DNA from: Amoebophrya sp. AT5.2
Lineage: Eukaryota; Sar; Dinophyceae; Syndiniales; Amoebophryaceae
NCBI GenBank assembly: GCA_005223375.1
Contig: RXOD01004687.1
Coordinates: 1 to 19,184 of the forward strand
Direction: 5' to 3'
Length of the DNA stretch: 19,184 nt
Position numbers and translations under genes: made by a program. The notes under the pieces are model-generated. The model saw only the letters and a list, made by a program, of their open reading frames with translations. It was not told the DNA's origin and searched no databases. Position 1 is the stretch's first letter. The number at the start of each line of letters is the position of its first letter. Below are positions 8,941 to 18,134 of the stretch, in pieces.

Positions 8941-9617
8941 CAAGGCTAGCTTTCCGATCAGGGCACGCACACGACCATTTTGCAAAGCAGCAAGCGGATG
9001 AGTTTCTAAACGTAAACCTCACTTTACGTACCAAACACTGACTCGGAATCCTTTCTTCGTGGAAAATTTCATTCAGCTGTACTATCAGCATTCACAAACA
9101 TTCTATTCGTTCGGTTGAAACAAGCGAAGCCGGCTGGCGGATGGCATGCGTGCAGTGTTGCTTCGTGGGTACGCAAGGGCTAGTGTTCGCTTTGCGCAAC
9201 CTGGTGCTGGCACCAGCAGGGGGCTTGACTTTCTTTCAGCTGTTCGTGGCAAGATCACCCATGTTCCACTGTCGGCCTGCAGTGTCATCTCGAGTAGTGG
9301 TGACCTGCTCCACCTCATTGCAGCGGGTGTTTTTCGATCTCCGAATCGTGCAAGGTCCTGTACTTCTGATGTTTGTTTAGTGAATTAACGGCGTCCTCAC
9401 GGTCACGCTTGCGTGGCGTTTTCCACTTTCACCTCTTTTGTGGCGCTGGCGTAGCAATAAGTTAGTATAGATACCACGTAAACGTATGTTGAACTTGAAG
9501 TTCTATAGTCTTTGCAACAACGGACACCGACTCGCGCTACATCTGGTACAAAAACCGGGAGCGACGTCTTGGTTGTCGTGAAAGGGCCGACTCTTGATTT
9601 TATTGCTTCGCGCCATC
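8941..9617. other. Intergenic spacer before the RRM gene
   Basis: It contains a perfect 6-bp stem with a 4-base loop (CTGGTG CTGG CACCAG, 9201-9216). An ATG-started 80-codon open frame at 9146-9388 has protein-like composition (FAQPGAGTSRGLDFL, SSSGDLLHLIAAGVF) but no recognised family, and overlaps an equally long frame at 9141-9380. Neither is supported enough to call a gene. No clear TATA or poly(A) signal was seen. Confidence 0.5.
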
Positions 9618-12600
9618 ATGGTTGCGCTCGCTTCCCAGTCGGCCTCCTCGTCGTCGCAGCGGTTCCCGCGCGCTTTATTTTCGGTCGGGCGATGCCAGCC
9701 GTTTGCATGTGGGCGGCGACGGCTCTCCCTCGGAACCTCGGACACGGCAACGCGCGTCTCCTGCAGCAATCCGGTGCACCAGTTCGTCGCACCGGGGGGC
9801 TCAATGCACACCAAGGCCGCCGGCTACGCGCCGTCGTACCCATCACGGCATGCGCCACCCGCGCTGCTCGTGGGAGGAGAAGACGGGACGTTGGTGGGCG
9901 CTGGCGGAGGCGGGGGGGTCAGTTATTCGTCCTCCGCGCCGTTGAGAAACTCGCGAGTAGAGGCTTTACTGCGGTTTCGGAGTGGTGCGGGGGCGACTTC
10001 GGCGGAGATGCATGATGGCAGCGGCCCTGCTGGGGGGACCTGTTCTAGTGCGGGCGGCGGTCAACATCATCTTGGCCCAATGCAACGAACAGCGAGCCAA
10101 AACAGCGAATGCCGCGCCGTCGCACGCCAACAGTCGCAGGCGCCCTCAGCGATTCTGGTGCGGAACACGCGGCACAGAAACAATGTGGCGCATGATCCTC
10201 ACATGACGGCGGGGACCACGGGCCAGCACGGTAGAAAGGATCACCACGAGAATTATGGCGTCGAAGTTCTTGAGCCACCGGAGTATAAAACTGGCGTCGG
10301 CCTTGCCGACACCGGAGCCGAGGCCCCGTACAGGCGAATGCGGAACCTGCACGGAGGAGATGCGGCGGAGGGCCGTGCAGATTCGGCGCTGAGGGACTTT
10401 AGCACTCCGCCGCACAAGTCGGCGGGGCGCGGTCAACACGCCGCCCCACCACCGAAGTATACTGGGAGCCGCATCACACGCGCCTACATGCAGGAGCTGC
10501 ATCGGCAGTACGTGCCGGCGACGCCAACTTCCCTGGCCGACGCACAGCAACTGTGTGAGTACTTGGCGGCATTTTCGCAAGGGACGTTCATCTCTGATGA
10601 TTCTGCCAAGGTGGACAAGAACTGCTCTAGCAGAAGTGCGTCCCCTCCTTCAGGTTCTCGTCCTTCGACCGGGATTCCGGACCTAATTCCGAAGTTTGTC
10701 CTGGACCACTCGGTGCCCGCAGAGGGCTGCAACCCGGGGCTGGAGGTGACGTACCTGATGAAGCACGCCGACCGGTGGACGAGGCTGCTGCCCAAGGAGC
10801 GCCATCAGATCGAGATGCTGAAAATGCTGCAGCTGCTGTGCGGCTGCTTCCGCGTCCCGCACTTGCTGCAGCTGCTGCTCAACTACGAGAGCAATAACGG
10901 GGGCCCGACGGGTGGAGCGGCCGCCGGCGCGGGGGCAGGAAAGGGCCGAGGATCCGTGGAGAACGGCCTTTTCTCGGCCACGGGCATCTCCGCCGAGGAC
11001 GAAGACGTGCTGCCGCAGACGTACTTTCGGAAGACGGCCACGAACTCAACGCTTGCCGGCCGCGTGTGCACGCAGGCGCCCCCTCCGTCCAAGCTGCGCG
11101 AGCGCCGCTGCGGCGACGTGCACGTCAGCTTCGCCGGCTGCGGTTCAGTCTCTTCTGGTTCCTGTTCTTTCACACCTGCAAACAAAAGCATTGGAAGCTC
11201 TACTGCTACTGGTGCTGCCGATTACTACGAGGCCCAGCAGGAACGGTCGCTGTTTGTGAGCAATTTGCCGTTCGACTGCGACGAGCAGGCCGTGCGGGCG
11301 GCGTACGAAACTTTCGGCGCGGTCGAGGAGGTGGAGATTTTCTCCGACCGACTGCGGAACATTCGCGCGAAGGGCGCGCACCTCGGGGCCGAAAAGTCGG
11401 CGTTGGAGGCGGGGGCCGAGCGCGTGCGCGGAAACAGATACAGCTCGGCATACGCCATCCTCCGCTTCGCGGAGGCGCGAGGAGTGGAAAACGCGTCGCG
11501 GGACTTCTTTCGTCTCTTCGGGGTCCTGGTCACGACGGGGGGAGCCGCGCCAAGCGACGCCAATCAGGTGCGGGCGGGGATGCTCAACAGAATTAATTTT
11601 AGACCGCTGGAACAACCAGCGAATAGAATTCCTCGAGGTAAATAAAAATTTGTCTTCAAACAGGTGGACGAGGAATCTCGGAGCACATTCCCGGAGCGCG
11701 CGCGGCACAAGAACGTTCTGCTGCTGACGGGGCTGCCGTGGCAGTTTCCGGTCGCAACCGTTCTGCGGGAGGTCGGGCGACGGCTCGGCACGAGCGGCAT
11801 GGAGATTTCGCTCCGGCTCGCGAATTCGGGAATTTTCGAGTTTCCCCAGACCAACACCATGGGCATCAAAAGCACCCACCGCATCGAAAAGCTGGAGGTA
11901 ATGGGCTTGTTGCCGCGCACTGTACAGCTTTCGATTCAATATCAGCAGCGAACACTTTTTGAGACCAACTACCTCGTCATGTAGTAGCAGCTAGCGAATC
12001 AATGAACAATACGAAAAATGCACCACCTCCCCGCCACCAGGTCCGCGTGACGCACGGTGGGGAGTGTGCGGAGGTGGTACAGTCCCCGGCGTTTGACGAG
12101 AGGGAGTACATAGATACGCACGAGGATGAGGAGGACCCCGACCTGGACGAGGACGAGGAGCTTTTCCTCACGGAGGTGGATCTGGACATCCACGAGATCA
12201 TCGGGAACAAGCGCTACCTCTCCGAGCACCACAACGACGGGGTGTTCGCGCTGCGGTTTCCCTCCTACGCGCAGGCACGGCTCGCGAAGGCCCTGCTCAC
12301 GGATTTCACCATTGGGGACCGCGCTGCGAGCGTGGACTTCTCGCCGCGACGGCGGCACTTCGTGCAGTTCGACGCCGAGGGACGCCCGTTCAGAAGCCTT
12401 TGGGACGAGGACCACGTCGCCGCCAAGGAGCGGGTCGAGGATGAAAATAGTAACAGCAACGGCTCGTCCAGGTGGGCGTGCGGCGCCACGGCGGAGGCCG
12501 TCGCGGATGGAGGACAACGGTCGCTGTCGTGCCCTCGGTCAAGAGAGATTCTGCCCGGGAGGTTCGTGGACTTCATGACGCCGGAGCAAAGTGCAGTCTA

Positions 12601-12649
12601 CGCAGACGCGCGGGACAATCCCTTCTACGCGTTCGGGAAGCGGGAATGA
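9618..12649 (+). CDS. RNA-binding protein with RRM and a second split RRM-like domain, three exons
   Basis: Exons 9618-11567, 11664-11897 and 12041-12649 join in phase 0 with GT-AG introns of 96 and 143 bases, giving 930 aa. The ATG at 9618 is the first in frame. The N-terminal two-thirds are low complexity (Gly, Ser, His, Arg rich), apart from a helical, possibly folded region at about residues 285-425 (LTYLMKHADRWTR-type, HQIEMLKMLQLLCGCF). A clear RRM spans about residues 543-640: RNP2 is LFVSNL and RNP1 is SSAYAILRF, with a long loop between. A second RRM-like unit starts at about 666 (NVLLLTGLPWQF, RNP2-like) and resumes at about 795 (GVFALRFPSYAQARLAKALL, RNP1-like), separated by a very acidic segment (DTHEDEEDPDLDEDEELF). 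It probably binds RNA in splicing, transport or translation; the target is unknown. Confidence 0.78.
11605..11621 (+). repeat. Small hairpin inside the first intron of the RRM gene
   Basis: CGCTGG AACAA CCAGCG forms a perfect 6-bp stem with a 5-base loop in the centre of the 96-base intron, flanked by GAATT on the left and AGAATTC on the right. It could help bring the splice sites together or be a remnant of an inserted element; chance is also possible. Confidence 0.35.
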
Positions 12650-13411
12650 CCACCTAGAACATATATTAATTTAAATGTTTGTTTTCCTTTTCGTTTTCCA
12701 CTTCATCCGCGTCAATGTGAAGCGATCAACTCAACACACCGCTTCGTTTTATTTAGTCGGAAAACAAGAACAAACATGAAATAGCCGCTAAGAGGGGGGA
12801 ACGTAATTGCACACGAACGAAGAATGAACATTCGCGATGATGAAGACACTTGTCCATGGTGGTTTTTTCTCGGTTGCTATATGTACTTACATACATACAA
12901 TAGTTGATGTTTTGCTTTTGGCTCCCTATTCTTCGTGCTGTCGCGTCGGTGTCGCTACTTCGGCGGCACGCGGCCACGGCTCTGTTCAAAAACAAAACTT
13001 CCAGGCGTTGGTGGTCCCCGTTGTTTCGCTGCTGCGAGTACTCGTCAAAATCATGGTATGAGATCAATGCGTACGTTGTCAAACCGCTTTGTTGCAAAAA
13101 ATTTGAGGAAAATACGTGATCGTAGTCGTCAATCTTGCATCAGCACTTACTTGGTCGTCGTGCAAGAAGCAGAAATTAATTTCGAACAGCAGCCGGCGTG
13201 ACATCCACATCGATCATGGACTGCTTCTAGAAGCATAAAAGTAAGAGACTCTGATGAATCAGCATACTCGCCATGTTTGCAGTTCTTTCTTCAATAAATA
13301 TGTACAATGGCACAAGGTGGCACGGCAATCTAATTTATCAATAAATTAATGAACAATTGATCAGCACGTTTTGGTTCTCCCTAGTGTCGCAACGTATTTT
13401 GGTGCTGTGTC
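12650..13411. other. AT-rich intergenic spacer between RRM gene and VMP1
   Basis: No supported gene. It starts AT-rich (ATATATTAATTTAAATG, about 12661). AATAAA occurs at 13293-13298 and 13340-13345, too far from the RRM stop to be an obvious poly(A) site. A palindrome at 13331-13348 lies just before VMP1. An open frame at 12837-13061 encodes a hydrophobic 74-aa peptide without recognised features and is probably not coding. Confidence 0.5.
13331..13348. repeat. AT-rich palindrome upstream of VMP1
   Basis: TAATTTAT CA ATAAATTA is a perfect 8-bp inverted repeat with a 2-base spacer, ending 63 bases before the VMP1 ATG. It could be a promoter-proximal binding site or part of the 5' UTR; no known factor is assigned. 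Confidence 0.3.
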
Positions 13412-15795
13412 ATGGCTGCGGCGACCATGGCGCCGAAGAAGGATCCTGCGCGCAACAAGAGCACTTCGTCGCGCAATAAAAGCAAGGGCAAGCGCAGTAG
13501 CTCCAAGAAGGGCTCCAAGTCGAGAAATGCTTCTAGCGCGGGCCGCAGCAGCTCCTCCTCGAAGCCTGGCAAAACCAAGTCGACCAAGTCCGGCTCCGGT
13601 GACGCCGCCGCGGTAGAGGCCAGCCTGCTCAAGGCGCCGTTCACGACTCTCTACTACTTTGGTTGGTCGGCGTATGAGACGACGCTCGACGTCACGCTTC
13701 GCTTCGTCAAGTCGAGGAGTTTTCTTTTTCTCGTGCTGCCCTTGACGCTCGCGTACGTCGGGTCGAAAGTCGCGTTTCCGGAGCTCTACAAGGCGCCGAC
13801 ACAATGCGGGAAGACGTGCCCGAAGGGGAAAATGTGCACCTCCGTAGACTTCGACGGTGCGGTGCTGTGGCAGATCGAGCTGATCGTGCTGGAAGTGGCC
13901 TGGTGGATCCTGCTGGGAGTGCTCTCAAGCGTCGGCTTCGGAACCGGACTGCACTCCGGGATCATGTTCCTCTTCCCCCACATTATGAAGGTACGCAAGA
14001 GGAAACGCAAGTACGTGTAAGAGATTGCGCATACAGATATCCCTCTGTTTTACTTTAGTAGCCAGCATGCTGAAGCTGATCTTCCACCTACTTCTTTTAT
14101 AGCAGCTTGTTCCTTTGTTTCCCCAATACTTATAGTAGTTGCACTCTCGATCTCGAAGAAATCCCCTACTTTGACTTTCCTTGCTGTGCCCGAATTATCA
14201 GGTTGTATTTGCCTCCGAGTCCTGTTCCCTGGATGGTATGCAAACCATGTATCTGCACCCCTGCAAGTTTGAGTGCGCGAAGCCGCTTCCTCCAAATACT
14301 GACTCCCCCGCGACGATGTTCGACCTGTGGCTTCGTGTGGCCCTGCCGGTCATGGCCTGGGGATTCGGAACCGCGATCGGGGAGCTGCCACCGTACTACT
14401 GCAGGGAGAAAGCGCGTTTTTCAAGATTCGCATTCGCTTTCTGATGATGGTGACAATAGACTCCAGTAGAACTCAGTGGGGGCAGAAGATAGATCAATGC
14501 AGAGACGCAATTCTTTCATTGACTTGGCGAAGGTACTTTATCAGCCGTACGGCAGCGCGGACGCAGGGCGCTCGGGACGAGGAATTCGAGCGCGAGGTGC
14601 AGGAGAGCAAGAAGGGCACGGATGCGTTTTCCAAGATGAAGATCTGGACGATGAACGTGGCAGAAAAGCACGGCTTTTTCGGCGTCTTCCTGCTGGCATC
14701 GTGGCCCAACGCGGCCTTCGACATGTGCGGCATGTGCTGTGGGTACCGGCATAATATTTTCAATGGCAAGCAAGGTTCCTGTGGTCGACCTCAAGTAGGA
14801 AAAGGCTATGGTTGCCCAGACGCCTACTAACCGAAAACTTGGAAAATCAGTTTCTGCGCCTCGTCAGTGTTAATGGTAATCAATGTCCAGCTTTAGCCCC
14901 TGGTGCAGATCTACGGATAGACATAAAATTCTCCCCCCCAACGACTCCACCCAGCTACCTCCAGATGAATTTCTGGACGTTCTTCATTGCAACGGCGCTG
15001 GGCAAGGGAGTGGTGAAAGTGAACGCACAGGCCGTCTTTTTCATCGCCCTGTTCAGCAAAGCGTTTTACAACCTCTTGCTGACGCCCGTGGCGGCCGTGG
15101 TACAACCTGTTCTTACGGCGCTGAAGGACTTCCTGCCTCCTTCCGTTTCTAAGACCGACGCGAAGGAGTTCCTCGCCAAGCAGAGAAAGAAAATCATCGC
15201 CAAATTCGAGAAGCAAGGCCGATTCACGTTCGCGAACGCAACAGGTGGCTGATTTAATGTCCGATGACATGTCTCCTGTTGTCCTAGTCTATCGTATCAA
15301 TAGATACTACAAGAATGGCGGTGCGCCCGCATCTTTTTTTCGCATCCACAGTGACACGAACCTGCGTCACTGGTCCACCAGAGGACACGAATTGAAAAAA
15401 TTTCCCGCAATATTGAAATGCCAAAGCGTAACATGCCCTGCTCCCGAACCGCTTCACCAGGTGGCGCTGCGTTTCTGACGAAGGCGCAGCTGGGCAAACT
15501 CTTCAAGGGGTTTGAGGGCAGCGATGGCATCACAGCCCGAGTGCTCGCTGCGTACGATGAGAACAGGGACGGGAAACTAAGTGCTGGAGAGCTTGAGAGC
15601 GTGATCTCGCAGACGGACGGAAAATTTTCCCTCGGTAGCCTCGACCCCGAGGCTGACGACGGCGGCCTGGCGAAGATGGCGTGGGACGGCTTTTTGGCTG
15701 CGGTTATCATTTTCTTCTTCGTCAGCATCATCCACCAGATGGCGGAGAGCAAAATGACCGAAGTTGCCGCGGCGGCGAAGAAAAAGAAAAAGTGA
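13412..15795 (+). CDS. VMP1: VMP1 (vacuole membrane protein 1) homologue with an EF-hand insert, five exons
   Basis: VMP1 is an ER multi-pass protein of the VTT/SNARE-associated family, known in animals as a phospholipid scramblase needed for autophagosome formation and ER contact sites. Exons 13412-13990, 14202-14392, 14533-14742, 14955-15244 and 15461-15795 join through GT-AG introns of 211, 140, 212 and 216 bases to 534 aa. The joins reproduce family landmarks: LGVLSSVGFGTGLHSG (exon 1), GTAIGELPPYFISRTAAR (exons 2/3), KHGFFGVFLLASWPN...FD (exon 3), CGYLQMNFWTFFIATALGKG (exons 3/4), then the final membrane segment AAVIIFFFVSIIHQMAES. Additions: a Lys/Ser-rich N terminus of about 70 residues, a canonical EF-hand loop DENRDGKLSAGE (residues 456-467, 15556-15591), and a KKKKK C terminus compatible with dilysine ER retrieval. 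A second ATG at 13427 has the better context (ACCATGG) and may be the real start. Confidence 0.93.
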
Positions 15796-16343
15796 GCTGG
15801 ACGAGCGGGCGGAAAGGAAATCTGAACAATTTGGCATTTCAGTTCGTTGGAGGAAGATGAAGATGAGTCTGCTCATTCGAAGATAGCATTGGGGAGGAGT
15901 GGTGGGAGGCCTCGCGATGCAGAATCAATCGTTAAGTACTGCTTCTCTGTAAAGCGGTAGCGGTATACGCGCTGCAGCGCCAACCACCTCCCCGGGGACG
16001 ACAAGAGATTGTGGAAGAGAAATAAAAAGTGAAGACGCGATGCTACACCTCAAAAAATATGAACGTGATTGATAATGAGTTGTTTAGAAGGATCGGGATC
16101 CGGAAACTAGCGGTAGCCACTGCACTACATAATTGAGACAGCTGCATTCAATGAAATTTCAACGAATAGCCAATCGTGCACTATCAACTTTGAGGTGATC
16201 ATATTGAACAGTCTCTCGCGCACGCGCTCTTCTATGAATATACGCAAGATCATACTAGTTCCCATCGCTGAGCGGCTAGACTAGAGTTGAATTCCGAAGG
16301 CAGCCATAAATTCAGTAACTACCTCGGGGCACCGGCGGTCGCG
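15796..16343. other. Intergenic spacer after VMP1
   Basis: Apart from the AATAAA at 16021, no gene or strong structure is visible. A stretch near 16265-16300 (GCTGAGCGGCTAGAC ... GTTGAATTCC) weakly recalls tRNA A and B boxes, but no cloverleaf could be drawn. The last part should hold the promoter and 5' UTR of the next gene. Confidence 0.5.
16021..16026 (+). promoter_or_regulatory. Candidate polyadenylation signal of VMP1
   Basis: AATAAA (in AGAAATAAAAAGTG) is about 225 bases after the VMP1 stop, and no closer match was seen. The assignment is tentative. Confidence 0.3.
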
Positions 16344-17435
16344 ATGCCAACTTCTCTGTGCAGATACGTCCGGTATTTTGTGCTTTTTGTCGCGCCCCTC
16401 CCTCAGAAATGTCATGGCGCGCGTTCGTTTCTTGGCCATCGAAATTCTGAGGCTTTCCCGCTCCCGCTGTTGGCTGCGGATGGGCGCGGGGGATCAAGGC
16501 AGCTGCTCGATGTTTCTGAGGACCTGAAAGTTTCGGGCCCACGAATCCCTGGAGCTCTGTCAAATGCTTCGGACGAGGCTTCCGAGCCTGTTGCAGCAGC
16601 TGCGGACGTCGTGGGCGCCAACGCGGTTATACTTCCAGAAGATGGAAGCGGGGAAAGTGGCAGTCCAGGTGCAGACTACAGTGCGCTCGATGATGAATAC
16701 GCACGTTGGTACCGACGCCGGGAGCGCTCGTTGCGCATCGTCAATTGCCTCCGCTTTGTGGTCGGCGGTTGCACGGCCCTCGGCCCGAGTGTGTTACTCC
16801 TTCAGAACATGATCTTTCCCCCAGGACGTGAAGCCGCGCTCGCCGACGCAAGTGCTTCCTTCTTGACGATGCCAAACGCGTCTGGCTCTGAGAGCGGTAT
16901 TTGTGCTACTTTGTCCACCGCGGAGCAGTTGTACACGGATCGCGAGATGAGCCGGAGCCTGCTGACTTCCGATCGTTTGAGTTTTGCCGAGCACCGCACG
17001 GAGGCGCTCCGGGACGACGGGACTCTGCCGGCGCGCGCGGTCGACCGGATGATGGGGATGGCGTTCCGGAAAATCGCTCCGGACCAGGGCTGTATGTTCG
17101 AGAAAAAAGACGTTCTGGCGGACTGCGTCAGCGTGGCGGATAGAGCCGATTGCGCGTCCGTAGCGTGGGACATTGTGCGTCTAAAGCAGGAGGACGAGAC
17201 CTTGACCATAGATCCGCACCTCTTCTTCCTTTACAACCAAAATACGAAGCGCTGCGTCGTGGCAAGACAATGCGAGCGACGCGATGTTCCGGACTTTCGC
17301 GTCCTCCGCAGAGTGCTGCCAGTGATTCGAGGGGCGCGAGGAGGGGCAGTGTCGGAAGTGTACGAGCTGCTCTCAGAGGACGACCATACCGCAGAACTGG
17401 ACGGAGATCGGCATCGGCCTATATTTAAGTTTTAG
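16344..17435 (+). CDS. Unrecognised membrane or secreted protein with cysteine-containing C-terminal half
   Basis: The frame is open from 16287 without an ATG until 16344, giving 363 aa and ending at TAG 17433-17435. The N terminus (MPTSLCRYVRYFVLFVAPLP) has basic then hydrophobic character like a signal peptide or anchor, with possible cleavage near KCHGA. Then comes an Ala/Ser/Glu-rich region (about residues 50-120), a DEYARWYRRRERSLR basic patch, and a hydrophobic stretch LRFVVGGCTALGPSVLLLQNM (about 137-157) that could span a membrane. The C-terminal half has spaced cysteines (GCMFEKKDVLADC, DCASV, RCVVARQCE) that may form disulfides. No family was recognised. It looks lineage-specific; a single exon is sufficient, but more exons cannot be excluded. 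Confidence 0.6.
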   Translation: MPTSLCRYVRYFVLFVAPLPQKCHGARSFLGHRNSEAFPLPLLAADGRGGSRQLLDVSEDLKVSGPRIPGALSNASDEASEPVAAAADVVGANAVILPEDGSGESGSPGADYSALDDEYARWYRRRERSLRIVNCLRFVVGGCTALGPSVLLLQNMIFPPGREAALADASASFLTMPNASGSESGICATLSTAEQLYTDREMSRSLLTSDRLSFAEHRTEALRDDGTLPARAVDRMMGMAFRKIAPDQGCMFEKKDVLADCVSVADRADCASVAWDIVRLKQEDETLTIDPHLFFLYNQNTKRCVVARQCERRDVPDFRVLRRVLPVIRGARGGAVSEVYELLSEDDHTAELDGDRHRPIFKF

Positions 17436-18134
17436 TGCTGTTAGTGGCGCTGATCCTGATGCTGATTCTGAACGAATGCGCTCACTGTAAACCCAGCCAA
17501 GAGCGCAAGCGGCCTGTGACCTAAATCTGAAGATCACGGAGAGGTGGCTTGCTGTCGCCCGGGTTTCCGAATGGCAGAAGAAAAAAAGAAAGCCACATTG
17601 GAGCGAATTTTTGGTAAAGTATCGAATCTATAATGCTGAACCGAAGCCGTAGCCGAACATATGATCGTGCTGCTGGCGAAAAACGAACATGCTATTGTCC
17701 TACGTTTCTGGAAACAAGAAAAGGAAATCTTACAACACGCGAGAACAACGGACTATCGTCATGCGGCGTACCAAAATCTGTTTGAATTTGATCTCAAGAT
17801 CCGCGATCCTTTTTATGATGCGCCATCGATCAAAAATTATTCAAATCGATCGGCTGTACAAGTTTTGCAGTCGCGTGTCGTGAACACATTTGCCATGATC
17901 TCGCTGTAGCTTGCTCTACCGACATGTAACACGTCCGGTATTGAAATGAAAAGCGAAAGCGCAAGCCTTCCGCTTCCATTTATTCAGCTAACCCATCACC
18001 GCGACGCGACAGCAGTTACAAGCCAGAACGCATAAAGTGCGAGTAAGTAAATCCGAAAGAAGCCATCTTCGCCTACTAAATAATTTACACCTACATTCAT
18101 CCCATTGGTCTTGAATAGATACACCATCAACAAC
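17436..18134. other. Intergenic spacer before the nucleoplasmin-like gene
   Basis: No supported gene. An 82-codon open frame (17661-17909, MIVLLAKNEHAIVLRF...) has AT-rich composition unlike its neighbours and no recognised motif. An imperfect stem-loop lies at 17944-17981 (AAATGAAAAGCG... / ...CGCTTCCATTT). CCGTAGCC at about 17647 matches only the first bases of the dinoflagellate spliced leader, too short to count. Confidence 0.5.
17944..17981 (+). repeat. Imperfect stem-loop in the spacer after the 16344 gene
   Basis: The left arm AAATGAAAAGCGAAAG pairs with the right arm CCTTCCGCTTCCATTT with one bulge and two mismatches, loop about 6 bases. It might be a 3' UTR structure or coincidence in purine/pyrimidine-rich DNA. 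Confidence 0.25.

Noticed and set aside
11145..11939. 264-codon minus-strand open frame opposite the RRM gene
   Set aside because: The plus strand encodes the RRM motifs; the minus frame is Arg/Leu-rich and has no domain.
12912..12924. TTTTGGCTC resembling the 3' part of the dinoflagellate spliced leader
   Set aside because: Nine bases only, followed by CCC rather than AAG, with no adjoining leader sequence.
16263..16310. tRNA-like A and B box resemblance
   Set aside because: No acceptor stem or cloverleaf can be formed, and the B box departs from the consensus.
17645..17660. CCGTAGCC resembling the start of the dinoflagellate spliced leader
   Set aside because: Only eight bases match and the next bases diverge; expected by chance.
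17661..17909. 82-codon open frame in the AT-rich spacer
   Set aside because: Its base composition is unlike the coding regions and no motif or context supports it.
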